In this document: positions 1-12,350 of the stretch, one piece after another
How the letters are laid out: every line of letters starts with the position of its first letter
Position numbering within the stretch: the first letter of the stretch is position 1
Assembly: GCA_000827265.1 (NCBI GenBank)
Contig: KN834761.1
Location: forward strand, 189,841-253,840
Direction of reading: 5' to 3'
DNA length: 64,000 bases
DNA from: Collybiopsis luxurians FD-317 M1
Taxonomy: Eukaryota; Basidiomycota; Agaricomycetes; Agaricales; Omphalotaceae
Program-made: the position numbers and the translations under genes
Notes under the pieces: model-generated
Told to the model about the DNA's origin: nothing
The model's database searches: none
What the model saw: the letters and a program-made list of their open reading frames with translations, nothing else

Positions 1-663
1 TCTATTGACTATCATACTGTTCCTGGCCGTTTGATGAAAATATGCGATTGAGCAAATTCACTATTCCCTCCACCACTTCGTTTGCCCTCGAAATATTCTA
101 TATGTAAATGGATAGAAGTAAGGACTAGTATCTAAACATGCTATAAAAAAATTATCAAGGCCATCTGACCAGCGTAAGGCCTTCATTTCAGTGAATTTTC
201 GAAAGTTTAACTATCCCTAACCGGTAACTATCCCCAACAACCATAGTATTTTGGTTCAGATGATGATGAAATCCACTTGCCGCCCAAATTCCAAGGGCGC
301 TTCATATACAATTACTACTGAAACTTGCTAATGCAATATTAATAACTTGACCGGGAAGAATGTACTATACATAACCTTCGTTTCATCGTACGGCTGGCGA
401 TCATATACCTATTTATATCTATACCCTCTTAATTCTGATAATGTTTGTTGCCAGCTGCTTGGATTAGTATGAGTCAATGTTGTATCCTTGGTTTCAGCGA
501 ACATCCTCGAGGCTTCGAACAGGCAAGCGGAAGATCACTGGGACCAACGGGGATTACACTTGCCCGGTGAAGCTCGGACCGGTGGTGATGAAAACGCGAT
601 GTGCCCGGATATGAACTTGAGCGCCTCACTTGAACTGAACTTCCACGCAATCTAGACGCCCCG
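1..663. other. intergenic, no gene recognised
   Basis: AT-rich sequence upstream of the first F-box gene. Short open frames exist on both strands but none has recognisable content or plausible splice structure. It presumably contains the promoter of the F-box gene starting at 664; no clear TATA box was assigned. Confidence 0.5.
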
Positions 664-2223
664 ATGACCCTTCTAGTTGACCTCCCAGAGGAAATCATCT
701 CTGCAACAATTCACAACCTATCTCACGATAAAAACAGCCTACAAAATGTCTGTCTAGCCGGTAACCATATCCTTCTCGCTATCGCTCGGCCTTTGACTTG
801 GAAACAAGTCACTTTACATGTCAACTTCGACAACTGGAATGACCAGCGCAATATTTGGTTCTTTACGGCTGATCCAAAACGTGCTGCAAGTGTTGTTTCG
901 GCCAAATTCCTGTTCTCGGGATTGTACGAATATGATCAACCGATAACGAGTGTCCTCCAAAAGGCTTTGCGGAATATGACCGGCTTAAATCACACTTGTC
1001 TGTCCTTCTTCGAATCGTACAGCAGCGGAAGCACCATTGAGGATGAAGACGGAGCTGAAGATGCGCCGCTTCTGCTGGAGATTGTGTTGAAGTGTCTGCC
1101 AAAGCTGAAGACCATTTTTGTCGAAGGGTACGATTCGGGAGAAGGACTTGTTGTCCCGGTGGTGCTCCCTCAGTTAAGTCAACTCGTTTCTCGGTATTGC
1201 AGTCCAAGTGTAGCCGAGATATGGACATCAGCACGCCACCTGGAAGTCATTGAATTATTTGGAGGTGACGGAGACCGGTACTACCACGACTGGTGCCACA
1301 GTATTCACATGGACTACCCCAAGGAATCAAATTTACGCTTCACCGGTACCCAATGTGATCCTTTGCATATTGGAAGCATATCTAATCATATTTCAGGATA
1401 CTCGGGAAATATAATGGGCTCGGGATACCTCCTAAACGAGATCGCTTTAAAACTTGGTTATTTCAATTGTCTGCGGCGTTTTTACATAGGTTCGGAAGAG
1501 ATAGGAAGACAATCGTGCATGGATGCTGACCATGTCGTCGAGTTTTTCAAGGTTTTGCCTATTTTTCCTTTGTTTGGGTGGAACTAATAATGTGGACTCT
1601 TTCAGCTAAATTTGAACCCCCTTCCTGGGCTTGAGGAGCTTGTCATTCGATGTCCTCTTACGGTAGAAGAGTACGAGGCTGTCATAGCTTCGGCGGCCAA
1701 TGCTTCTCTTAGACGTCTATCAATGGATATTGACTCTGACCTGCCGGATGAGGCTCTTGGCCCTGTCTTTGCGAAGTCCTCAATTTGGGAAAAATTCACA
1801 TCTCTAGAAGAGCTTTCTCTGCCTATTAAGGGATTGGACGAGGAACAGATGGTAAGTGCATCTATTTTCTCGAGACATTCTCTTCATAGCGCTTTCCTGA
1901 CTCCGCGACAGGACATCCTCCTACCCGCAATCTCATCTCTTGGCTCTTTAACGCATCTTTACTTTCTGATTGATGAAGGTGATTGGGGAGCCTACCCAAG
2001 AACTCATCGAAATGCGATGCGGCTAGGACACGGTACTCCACAGTTGGAGATGGTGGTTTGGGACCAATTCCCTTTGTTCCATGATACTTTGCTTCCTGCT
2101 TACGGTTGCAAACTCTTGAGAGATAATAATGGCACAGTCACCTTGTGCAATGAAGGGGCAATAAAAAGACCAGGATGGCAATACCTTTCATCCCCTTTTG
2201 AATGGTGGGGCACCGAGAAATGA
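664..2223 (+). CDS. F-box domain protein, three exons
   Basis: Predicted exons are 664-1551, 1606-1851 and 1912-2223, joined in frame to a protein of 481 residues. Introns of 54 and 60 nt carry GT...AG ends; the second is open in frame, so retention would not truncate the protein. The N-terminus reads LVDLPEEIISATIHNL followed by a conserved C..G..ll.iarPLTW segment, which is the usual shape of a fungal F-box. The rest is a leucine-rich, LRR-like region (for example LPGLEELVIRC) typical of fungal F-box proteins that recruit substrates to SCF ubiquitin ligases. The ATG at 664 places the F-box at the extreme N-terminus, as in paralogues. No substrate can be inferred. F-box assignment is confident; the exact exon ends are inferred from splice consensus. 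Confidence 0.8.
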
Positions 2224-2832
2224 GGAGGAGCAACCATGAGGCTGTAGATAATCTTTGCTCTTTGGGCCTCATATTTTTAGCTTAGCCATAGAAGCTGTTC
2301 CAGGACTTGTTCACGGAAGCGTGTTGCATTTGCTGCAGTGACTGATGATATGCCATTCTAAAAGTGTCTAGTGTTTTTCTTTCCGGTCACGTACCCGCTT
2401 TTCATTTTCAAGTACGTACTTAGACATTTGATGCAAAGAGCTGAGCCAGTGTGTTTGAATGTAGATGCAAGGTCTTGGAGTTACTGTGTACTTTCCATCA
2501 GATAGGAGAATTCTAGATGAATCAACGAAGGAAGGATCTATAATTGGTTTTTCAGACATTGTACACCGGCAAATCTGTGCCAATCCCTTAGGTCCTGGGC
2601 TCCACTACACCAATTTCTTACTCGCGTGGTCCAGAGCTCCCAAGAGGTTCTATAGGAGGTCACTCATGTTGAATTGTGAATTCAGCTTTTCAGCTGTTAT
2701 GTGTCATCTCTTCCAAGACTGAGGGGTCCTGATGTTGCCGCACCATAGGTTAAATGTCATGCAGGAGGGTACCGTATTACGGCCGTATACCGGGGATACG
2801 GTCCGGTCAAATTTTGGAGTTTTCACGCCTTA
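2224..2832. other. intergenic
   Basis: 3' flank of the F-box gene and left flank of the MITE. No supported gene seen. Confidence 0.5.
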
Positions 2833-3141
2833 CACTGCGGGGAATTCACGATACCTGTTGGGAAGAAAGCCAAAGGTTTTATGGAGCTTCGGAACAAAAT
2901 TCTCACATTTTTCGCAACGAGGCTTTTTAGAATAACGTTGCAGCAACTATGGTGAGAATATTTGTAAGTTAAAATAACCTCACCATAACCTCAACATATC
3001 CTCGATTTAAGGATAATCTTCGAATAACCTCGGCGATATTATTTTAACAAGCCTCAATGGAAAAAATGTGAACTTTTTGTTCCGAACCTCTGGAAAACCT
3101 CTGGCTTTCTGTGTCGCCAGCATTGTAAAATCTCCGCAGTG
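2833..3141. mobile_element. MITE-like element with long terminal inverted repeats, TTA target duplication
   Basis: The sequence begins CACTGCGG and ends CCGCAGTG, and is flanked on both sides by TTA (2830-2832 and 3142-3144). The inverted arms are about 110 nt each (about 2833-2944 and 3030-3141), diverged but clearly alignable, including AAGCCA.AGGTTTT and TTCGGAACAAAA blocks. The centre contains degenerate ATAACCTC units. No coding capacity is visible. A 3-bp TTA duplication plus non-coding TIR structure fits non-autonomous PIF/Harbinger-type MITEs; the superfamily assignment is inference. It lies between the F-box gene and the NACHT gene. Confidence 0.75.
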
Positions 3142-3438
3142 TTACAGTATGTGTTTAGAATCTTACTCCCACATCAGACGCTAACTTGTCTTTGTCCTGA
3201 AGCTTTCAGGCGGCACATGCCAAAGTGACGTCCATTCAAATATTTAGATGCATTGCTCACATGTCCAGCTTGGACCGACAAATCCGGTTGGCCTCAACCA
3301 ATCACGAAACTTCGGAAGTTCGCAGCATATCAATCATCAACTAACAACTGTCAGAGTATATAGGAAGGACGGCTGCAGCTGTACATGTTACTCACTTCGT
3401 CGAGTGCCATCATTACAATTGTCGCGGTGGAGTCAACA
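3142..3438. other. promoter-side region of NACHT-WD40 gene
   Basis: About 300 nt between the MITE and the chosen start of the NACHT gene. An upstream in-frame ATG at 3385 would add 18 residues, but the ATG at 3439 has an A at -3 and was preferred. No clear core promoter motif assigned. Confidence 0.4.
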
Positions 3439-6400
3439 ATGCGCAAGATCACTACCCAAGTCAAAAAATTCTTTGGGAAAAAGAAGAATCAAAATGTCAT
3501 ACTTACTGGGAATGCTTCACCTGCTGCTCCAGAATACGGAACTGTACTGCAGGCACCTTTCACCAATCAGTCTGACATTGTAGAAGGCAGGACTGCAGTT
3601 GGGCTGGTAACTCCTTCCTTAACCTCTGCCCTGCCTGCTCTGCATATTAGAATGCAGGGGCTGTCTACCAATCAACAAGAGGCTGCGGTAATTCCTGAGA
3701 GTAGGATCTCTACTTCTAGTGGCACACCTAACCTGAGAGCTGAATCGCAGGGGCCATCTACAACTCGGTTTCCTATAGCATCTGGCACTGTGGTCGACAC
3801 TCTTGAAACAACTTTAATGGTTCTGAAAGAAATATCGGTACCATTCGCACCTTTGCAGGGTGCGGTAGGCGGCATTATTGAGTGTATACACATTTACAAG
3901 GTCTGTCCTAGAATAATTACTTGGAATGTACAATTTAAATTTTTTACATAGAAAGTATCTGGAAATACAGAAGCCCTTCAAGCTCTTGCAGAGGATTTAT
4001 CCTCCATGACAAGACTCATACATCAACAGCTAAACAAAGATGGCATTGGCACATCTGAAGAGCAGATCTTCCAAGTTTTGGCTAAGTAAGATAATCAAGC
4101 TCAGAAATGATATTGATTGCTCACTTCCTGGCAGCAAACTTGACGGAATCACTGAGAAGATCAAAACACAGAAGCAGACTAGTAATTTTATGAAAGTGGT
4201 TCAGAAGAACCAAATAGCAGATAGGATTGAAACCTTTAAGAGGGAGGTTCAAAGCGCATATCAGGAATGCCAGGTAAAATTTTATCAAATCTAACCTGGA
4301 AGAATGGAGACTTATGGTGGCAAATTATACAGATGAAGCTAATTTCTGCCATTGAAACTGACATTGGGAAAATTTTGGAGGTAAGTATCAATTTAAAAAT
4401 AAGGCTGAGTAATGCTCAACCAGTGCTCAACAAATATAATCGTTCTAGGCGATTGCTCTGAAAGAGTTAAAGCATGCTTCCAAGGCATATTATGACGCAG
4501 ATATAGGTGCAAAATATGTTCGCAGAGCTTGCCATGCAGACACAAGAGTAAAAATTATTGAAGATATTGAAAAATGGGCTTCTGACTCTAACAGTACTAC
4601 CGGATACTGGATCTGTGGAATGGCTGGGACAGGAAAGAGCACAATTGCCATGTCCGTTTGTGAGAGCCTTAAAGCCAAAGGCACTCTTGCAGGGTCTTTC
4701 TTCTGCTCTCGCCAAATACCTGAATGCAAGGAATATTGGTTAATTATTCCCACTCTGGCATATCAATTAGCCAATTACTCTAGAAGATTTGCTGTTGCAC
4801 TCAGAGGTATTCTTAGTAAATATCCTGACATTTCTGCAAAGAAGCCAGAAGAACAAGTATACAGGCTTCTAATTGAACCTTGCCAGGAATTGATGGTCAC
4901 TCCCTGGAACAATGATAAATTACCGGTGGTAGTTTTGGATGCTTTAGATGAATGCCAAGACATTGAATTGGCATTAAAGCCACTTATGGCTGCAATTCAA
5001 GGCCACAGACTGCATAAGTTAAAGTTCCTTTTGACCAGTCGTCCGGAGCCTGAAATTGGGCAGCTTGTGCAATTTCATGAAAGTATAGGTCCTGTCATAG
5101 AGTTTAAGGAATTCATTCTGCATAGTGTAGGAGAAACTGAAGTGCGAAATGACATTAAAACCTATCTGAAGTCAGAGCTGAGACATATTGCATCAGAAGT
5201 GGAGCTAGAGAGACTGACAAAGCTATGTAAAAAACTTTTTATTTATGCTGCCACAATAGTCAAGTTTGTAAAGGGTGTGAAGGTAATTGACAGGCAGCGA
5301 GAAAGGTTCATAAAATCACTAGAGCAGAGTAGAAAGTCAGAAGATCTCCAAGAGTTGTATACTTGGGTTCTGGAAGATGCTTTTGCGGGTATGGAACCAG
5401 ATGAGAAAGAGCAGGATTGGAAGATTTTGCATACATTGGTTTCATTGAGTAAACCATTGACATGCAAAGCATTGGCAAACTTAGTGGCAGTGTCTGAAGA
5501 CACTGTAAAGAACCTGGTTAGCAGATTGCATGCAGTTTGCTTTACATCAGATGCTATATACACTTTGCATTTATCTTTTCCTGAGTTTATCATCAATGAA
5601 AGGGGCTACAATAAGAATGTACAACATCTTTCCTTGAGCTTAACCTGTTTCAGAATTTTATGGGAAGGACTACATTTTAACATGTGTGAATTGCCATCAT
5701 CCTTTACACCAGATTCAGAAGTTGAAGAATTGGATAGAAAAATCAAGGAAAATATTGGGGAAACTCTGGAGTATTGTTGTCAGTATTAGAGTAATCATGT
5801 TAAAATAGCAGAGCCAAAAAATACATTGATCCCACATTTGGAGAAATTTTTACAGGAAAAGGGAATTTTTTGGATAGAGGCCATGAGTTTAATGCAGGCA
5901 TTAACAAGATGTGGAGAAATTTTAGAAGTGGTACTGCAGGTATGTTGTGTTCTATAAATATATAACTGCAAGATATTAACAAGATATTAGGAAGCAAACA
6001 ATTCAACTATGATGGAGGTAAAAGATCTATTGTTAGATCTGCGAAATTTGTTGATAATGTTTGGGAGTAGCAGTGTCAGTAGAATGACACCACATCTGTA
6101 TTTGAGTATCATGCCATTCTGGGAAAGGAGCAGTGGAATTAAGGTTGAACTTCAGAGAGCAGTAAAGATGGAGCAACAGTTGATCAAAGGGACTGGTCGG
6201 CAAATGGCATTGCTGAATGCAGTTAAGGAAGTGAAATGTGTGGGATACTCCACTGATGGTACTAAGATTGTGTCTGGAGGTATGGATCATGCTGTGAGAA
6301 TTTGGGATGCCACAACTGGAACTCAAATTGGTAATGCTCTCTGGGCTCATGAGAATTATGTCCATTCTGTAGCATTTTCATCTGATGGAACCAAGATTGT

Positions 6401-8427
6401 ATCTGGGTCTGAGGACATGACAGTGAGGATATGGGATGCCACCACTGGCACTCAGATTGGTGACCCATTCCAGGGTCATGATGATATAGTCCTGTCAGTA
6501 GCATTTTCACCTGATGGAACAAAGATTGTATCTGGATCTTGGGACCAGACAGTGAGGATCTGGGACAGCACTTCTGGTGCTCAGCTTTGTGATACTCTCC
6601 ATGGCCATGATGATTATGTTCGGTCAGTAGCATTTTCACATGATGGGACTAGAATTGTATCTGGATCTAAAGATAGAACAATAAGGATCTGGGATGCCAT
6701 CACTGGCATTCAGATTGGTGATCCTCTGTATGGTCATGATAATTATGTCCAGTCAGTAGCATTTTCACCTGATGGGTCCAGGATTGTGTCTGGGTCATGG
6801 GATGGGACAGTGAGGATCTGGAATGTCACTACTGGCACTCAGATTGGCAATTCTCTCTGTGGTCATACTGCTAGTGTTCAGTCAGTAGCATTTTCACCTG
6901 ATGGAACCAGGATTGTGTCTGGGTCTGATGACAAAACAGTGAGGATCTGGGATTCTACTGCTGGCACTCAGATGGGTGATCCTCTCTATGGCCATGATGC
7001 CATAGTCCGGTCAGTAGCATTTTCACCTGATGGAACCAGGATTGTGTCAGGGTCTAAGGACAGAACAGTGAGGATATGGGATGCTACTGCTGGCACCCAG
7101 TTTGACAATCTTCTCCCTGGTCATGACAATTCTGTCCTGTCAGTAATGTTTTCATCTGATGGAACCAGGATTGTATCTGGGTCTTTAGACAGAACAGTAA
7201 GGATTTGGGACACCACCACAGGAAATCAGATTGGTCATCCTCTCTTTGGTCATGACGGTTCTATTCAGTCAGTAGCATTTTCACCTGATGGAACCAGGAT
7301 TGCATCAGGGTCTTTTGACAAGACAGTGTGAATTTGGGATGCCACTACTGGCACTCAGATTGGTGACCCTCTCCATGGCCATGATGATTATATCTGGTCA
7401 GTAGCATTTTCACCTGATGGAACCAAAATTGTGTCGGGGTCTTCAGACAGCACAATGAGGATCTGGGATGTCACTACTGGCATGCAGCTTGGTGATCCTC
7501 TCAATGGTCATGATGGTCCAGTCTTGTCAGTAGCATTTTCACTAGATGGAGCCAGGATTGTGTCTGGGTCTTTTGACACAACAGTGAGGATCTGGGATTC
7601 CACCACTGGCATTCAGATTGATGATCCTCTGCTGGGCCATTTTGATTATGTCCGGTCAATAGCATTTTCACCTGATGGAACAAAGATTGTGTCTGGGTCT
7701 GATGATAGGAGAATAAGGATCTGGGATGCCAGCAATGGAACTCAAATTGGTCATCCTCTCCATGACCATAATGGTCCTGTCCTGTCAGTGGCATTTTCAC
7801 CTGATGGAACAAGGATTGTGTCTGGGTCTTCAGACAGGACAGTGAGAATCTGGGATGCCACTACTAGAACTCAAATTGGTGACCCTTTCCATGGTCATGA
7901 TAATATTGTCCAGTCTGTAGCATTTTCACCTGATGGAGCCAGGATTGCATCTGGATCTTCGGACCTGACAGTGAGGATTTGGGATGCTACTGCTGACATT
8001 GAGATTGGTGAATCACTCCATGGTTATGACAATTTTGTCCTCTCTCTAGATTTTTCTTCGAATGGTACTAGGATAGTACCTGCCAGGTCAATCAATGACA
8101 GAGTGCCCGGAGTCTCTGATAATCCTAATGGTCTAAATGATCATTTATCCATGCTTCAGTTGAACGGTAAGCCACCTCAAATACTTCCCTGATTCTCCCC
8201 TAACTCAGTGTCTAGCCAATATCAATCCAAATTGGATTCTATCACCCCATGGTTGGATCCAAGTTCCCCATATCTCTCCCCCCTTTGTTTGGATTCCTCC
8301 ACATTTCCGTAAAAGTTTATGGACCCCTAGAACTGTATGCATAATTTCTCGCATTGGGTATAACAAGTTATCATTCCAAAATTGTGTGTACGGTGCAACT
8401 TGGTCCCAATGCTTTTCAGAGTTGTAA
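3439..8427 (+). pseudogene. NACHT-WD40 (NLR-like) protein gene with two in-frame stops
   Basis: Inferred exons: 3439-3900, 3952-4085, 4135-4273, 4333-4380, 4449-5939, about 5984 or 5991-8166, and 8216-8427. The N-terminal region is lysine-rich then helical. The NACHT NTPase shows a Walker A GMAGTGKST near 4620 and a Walker B VVVLDALDECQD near 4930, followed by the winged-helix-like region. Fourteen WD40 repeats plus a degenerate fifteenth follow. The last exon encodes a family tail including WIPPHFRKSLWTPRT, ending at 8425-8427. Two stops interrupt an otherwise open frame: TAG at 5787-5789, where related proteins have a tryptophan (QY-W-SNH), and TGA at 7329-7331, where every other repeat has arginine (TV-R-IWD). 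The junction near 5984-6070 may hide a frameshift, since AKFVDNV lies in another frame. Such proteins are proposed fungal immune or allorecognition sensors. Confidence 0.85.
6240..8090 (+). repeat. array of 14 near-identical WD40 repeats
   Basis: Tandem units of 129 nt (43 codons) with the core SVAFSPDGT(K/R)IVSGS.D.TVRIWD. Fourteen full units are countable, with a fifteenth ending degenerate at VLSLDFSSNGTRIV. Neighbouring repeats keep highly similar nucleotide sequence, and variation concentrates at a few positions such as the residue after GS and those after GHD. In fungal NLRs this pattern is associated with repeat shuffling and selection at the ligand surface; here it is an observation only. 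Confidence 0.9.
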
Positions 8428-8889
8428 TGGTCATGCTGGGGATTTATGGGAAGATTGAAGTGGGGTAGCGAAAATACTCTCAGGAGTGATCATGTTGGAT
8501 CGCAATTAGTCTACTTAACTTTAGTAGTACAGACTATGAACACGAACACATACTCTACATACTCTGCATGCAGATATGGATGAATTTACTTAGATATGCG
8601 AATTTTTGTTCAATATAAGTATCACAGAATGCGGCGATATCGTATACGGTATATCACAAAAAGGAATGAGAACAAAAAAAAAAAAAGGACTAAACAACGC
8701 TGATAATAAAAAAGAACAAAGCCAAAGAGAAACAAGTCCCGGAATAACTAAGTAGATGATGCATACTATGTATTGTCGCACTTTGATGGATCAGCTATAC
8801 AAACACAAAACCTCGTCTAAGAACAAACCCAAGATAAGCTACAAACTGGATTTTGAAGTTTTCTGGGTTTGGATTGGATTGGATAGGAT
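8428..8889. other. intergenic
   Basis: 3' flank of the NACHT gene. Contains an A-rich run near 8670-8685 and no supported gene. Confidence 0.5.
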
Positions 8890-8892
8890 GAT

Positions 8893-9260
8893 TTAGAGCG
8901 GTCCTCCAGCCTCAATGAATATCCGGAGTAGAGTCTCTGATGCCAATTTTCGAATGGAAGAAAGGAGACTTCCTAAGTTCGAAGTTGTTCCAGTCTGACC
9001 AGGTTCTTTTTCAGTTCCAATATAGCGAGATTGAAGTGTTCCAACTCTCCGCTCCTCATGGCCTACATGCGTGAGCGTTCCTAGGCAGTAGCTGGAATTT
9101 GATTCACTCTGTTCCTTTGTACAAGGCCGTGGTAGGCTGTCTCCTGGATGCGGCCGCCCGCCAAGCGATGAGCAAGGTGATCCAGATTCAAGCGGCCGCA
9201 ATTCGAACAAAAAGGCATAGGATCGGTGTTGATTTCTGCCAACCATGTACTGCCCATCAA
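8893..9260 (-). pseudogene. decayed remnant of CSNC-type F-box gene
   Basis: On the minus strand, three frames together recover the N-terminal part of the CSNC F-box family that is intact at 31371-32741: FCSNCGRLNLDHLA, then LVQRNRVNQIPATA, then after stops LEHFNLAILELKKNL, and after a frameshift SIRKLASETLLRIFIEAGGP. These match, in order, the CSNC motif, the LLQRNR.N.IP block, the coiled coil and the F-box start (SPIRKLPPEILTEVF). At least two stops and one frameshift are present and nothing downstream of the F-box remains, so this is a non-functional fragment. Confidence 0.7.
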
Positions 9261-9299
9261 ATTTAGTCTCGTACAATTCACCAGTTGTGAACTTACTAG

Positions 9300-10244
9300 C
9301 CGAAGTCTGATAATGTGCGAATGAGCAAAAGGGAAAAGTGAAGGTTCTTGGCAAACGCACAACAAGTTAGATGTCCGTCCGAGGTCGGGAATATATATGC
9401 ACTACTACTCAATTTAGAAGATTTATGATATGCAGAGATCCAGTGCAGCGACGTAAGCTCAGCAGCAATAAATTCCGTTGTAGCGAGTTAAAAAATCCAG
9501 TGTATTGACGGATTTGATGTGAACATGTACCTTTTGCCTCCCGATAAGCGTACAGGTACAGTATTTGGGTGGTTACCGCAACGTTCAAAAGTTGATAGGA
9601 TCAGGCGAGCGTTCCGCCTGTGCCTCGCCATCGTTGATGCCGCAAACCGGTTGCTGTTTACGCTCGCCGGCAAGTCGGCAATCAATTAACGCCGCTGTTC
9701 ATACGTTCATACGTTCATTAGTTCATTAGGACAAGACAAACTTAATAACCCTAAAGTATTCCTTCCTCCGAATTCTGCGGATAAAACTCTGAGGCTCTGA
9801 CACGAACGGTGATCAAAGATTGCCCAATAAATCGCGAATGGTATTGGTAAAACGATAAGTATGGATACATATAAAATTAAGTAGTCCAGCTCGTCGAACG
9901 AGAATCAAAAGTAAGTATGTAAATGAGTAGCATATCAGTAGTTCAAGTATTGCAAATGAATGAAATTGTCCTTTCATGATTCAGACCTTCCGATCTAAAA
10001 ATCGTCTGAGGAACAGAACACGGCATCCCAGGGATCGCTGGGCCTTCAATCCCTACGCGCTAGAACTACAGGAAATCTTCTCCTGCTCCGCTGTCGAGCC
10101 GTAATGTCACCAAAGACTGAAGGCGACAAGTCTACCTGGGGTCCCAACCCAGTTCAAGATAGATGGGATGGATGGGATAAAATGGGCATCTAAGCCATAG
10201 ACGAGGTATTGACGGGGGAGTATAAACTCCTCAAAACCCACCGC
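9300..10244. other. intergenic
   Basis: No gene recognised. A small cluster of short direct repeats built on CATACGTTCAT and TAGTTCATTAG lies at about 9694-9728. Confidence 0.45.
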
Positions 10245-11489
10245 TCAATACAACTGCACCGGGAACGTCTTTGGCAGCCCCTCAACTAGCTCCATCACAT
10301 CCTCCTTAAACCTCGCAAACGCATTTCTACACCAACCACATCCGTTCGCACTGATGGTGCCTTCCACCTGAACCAACTTCCTCCCTAGGTCCTCCGGAAA
10401 TAGAAGGCTAGGTTTCTCCATCGCGCTGTCCATGAAACGCTTTAACACCTGTCCTACTTGCGTTTCGGGTTGTTTGGAACACGGGTATGAGGAGGATTGG
10501 GATTGGTTGCTGTGTTCGCTGGTGATGATGTCGAGGACTAGGGAAGCGGATTGGAGGAGAGCTTGGACCCATTGGTCGCGGAAGAGACACTGTGATTCGA
10601 TGTGAGTTTACGGTGTGCGGGGAGAAACAAAAAAGGTACGTACGAAATCTGCAAAGGCCGGAGGTGGTAAGATATTTATCACGTCTGCGAGTTCCATATC
10701 AAGTAAAGCTGGAGTAAGTTCCGCCAGCATCTTCTCTTTGTGATGCCTGACTGCGAACCGTATTAATTCCGGTGCATGGAATAATGTGTGTTTCCTGTTT
10801 CGTAAAAGAAAAAGAAAAAGAAAATCCGATGCGTCAGCGCACACATGTCAGATGCCGGCGGGAACGCAGCTATGTATAGCTACAGCCACAAGCGACAACT
10901 CACCTCAAGCAAAACGTACAATGACTCATCGCATAAAACACACCATACTTCTCCGCCGCATCCGCTACATTCAGCAACGCCTCAAAGTCGAGCTTCTCCA
11001 AGTCCGTCTCGTAATCGGGGTACAAAAACTCGAAGAGGATCTCCAGCACGTCTGATGACTCGCTTACGACGATGTAGTCGTCCTCAGTGTCTGAAGAATG
11101 GAGTAGACTGCCTGCAGTCACTTGGACGTTCATCTTGTGTAATCGGAAGAGAACGTTATCGGAGGAGACGACGGTTATTTCCGCGTCCTGAGCGTTGACT
11201 GTGACAAAAACAGTCAGAATCTATATCGACAGTTACGTTCTACTATGAAATTATACTCACATCGAGGAGAAGTCTTGGGTGGTGCAGGAGGAGCAAATTG
11301 CGTATAAACAATTTCGGCATCTTCGTCTCGCTTCGAATTTGGATATTCTTGAAATCGGCTTTTGCTAAGCTCCTTCAGCAAATCAAAATGGGCTTTAGGA
11401 GAAGTACGTTTTGGATTCCGAGGTGGGGGGAGGGGTTTCACGATGAAGGACGAGGGAGAGGTGGTGGAAGAAGAGGAGGAAGAAGCCAT
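10245..11489 (-). CDS. BTB/POZ domain protein, four exons
   Basis: Minus-strand exons 11489-11261, 11198-10904, 10794-10644 and 10589-10245 join in frame to 339 residues, all introns GT-AG. After a Ser/Thr/Pro-rich N-terminus the BTB fold begins at about AQDAEITVVSSDNVLFRLHK and continues through the SESSDVLEILFEFLYPDY and LLNVADAAEKYGVF segments that are hallmarks of the agaricomycete BTB family. The third exon carries the post-BTB helices (LIRFAVRHHKEKML...LPPPAF) and the fourth a C-terminal domain with a CGWC motif near the end. BTB proteins of this type are oligomerisation modules and possible cullin-3 adaptors; no partner can be named. The start at 11489 was chosen because it opens the exon carrying the Ser-rich leader and no upstream coding was seen. 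Confidence 0.87.
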
Positions 11490-12350
11490 GATGGATTGGG
11501 GGAACCGGGATTTTAAGTATATAGGACGAAACAATTATAATTACTCAGAGTACTTATGTGAATAGTGTAAATGCGATGAGCTTTCGGGTAGCTACTTACG
11601 AGATGAACGCGATTTGAGTCGCTGGGTTCCGATGTGGGAGCGCGGTCCTGCGCCTCGGGTTGAAAGAGATTTTCCCCCGAGGGTCTATAGCCTGGTATAT
11701 GGAGTAAAGTGTGCAGTATATTTGGCGCTGGATGCGGTGCTGCTGTTTACTTTCGGATGACTGCTGACGCTATGTTCATTCGGCATCGTATTGAGAATAG
11801 CCATTTAAATACTCACCTGGGCCCTTTCATTTCGGAGTTGCCTTTTTGACCAGGCTTCAGATTTGGAGGCGTTGGATCCTGAAGTAATGAGCGGAACATG
11901 TCCCTAGTTTTTTAATTATAGACTAAGCCTCGGTGCGTCATCTGCAGCTGCCCTGAGAGGCGGGGTCAGCGGACCGGCCACGTACACTGATGACGAATGT
12001 AAGCTGAATGATTTTCGTCACGTATGCTTGATGGTCTTTTCTTGGCCAGTTCTTGGCTCATTGAAACGAAATTTGTTCGGAGAAATTGCCCAAATCTATC
12101 CGACTCCGAAATCACAGGAACTAAAAAGAGCTGACTAGGAACTTGCGGGCGCAGGTACGGAAAAAACCAGTCCATGATATAGACCACATAGCTAGACCGT
12201 GGTTGAGTACAAATCGAGTACCACAAGAAAAGGGTATAGAAACTAAGAAAGGAAACCGAAATGGGCATGTACGTAAACACGAATAAAAATAGAATGAAAA
12301 CCCGTATATGTATCCATTCCCAGCACATTCAAAAACTCGTGTAGACGCAC
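11490..12350. other. intergenic
   Basis: 5' flank of the BTB gene and 3' flank of the secreted protein gene. Open frames at about 11966-12328 (-) have no recognisable content. Confidence 0.45.

Noticed and set aside
2941..3060. ATAACCTC units as a possible regulatory or CRISPR-like array
   Set aside because: Units are degenerate and irregularly spaced and fall in the centre of the MITE; CRISPR is not expected in a fungus.
6033..7812. Long minus-strand frames opposite the WD40 array
   Set aside because: They are mirror frames of the repeated WD40 coding sequence and lack any domain of their own.
11966..12328. Minus-strand 120-residue frame with a hydrophobic start
   Set aside because: No recognisable content or conserved copy, and it overlaps sequence that looks like UTR or intergenic DNA.
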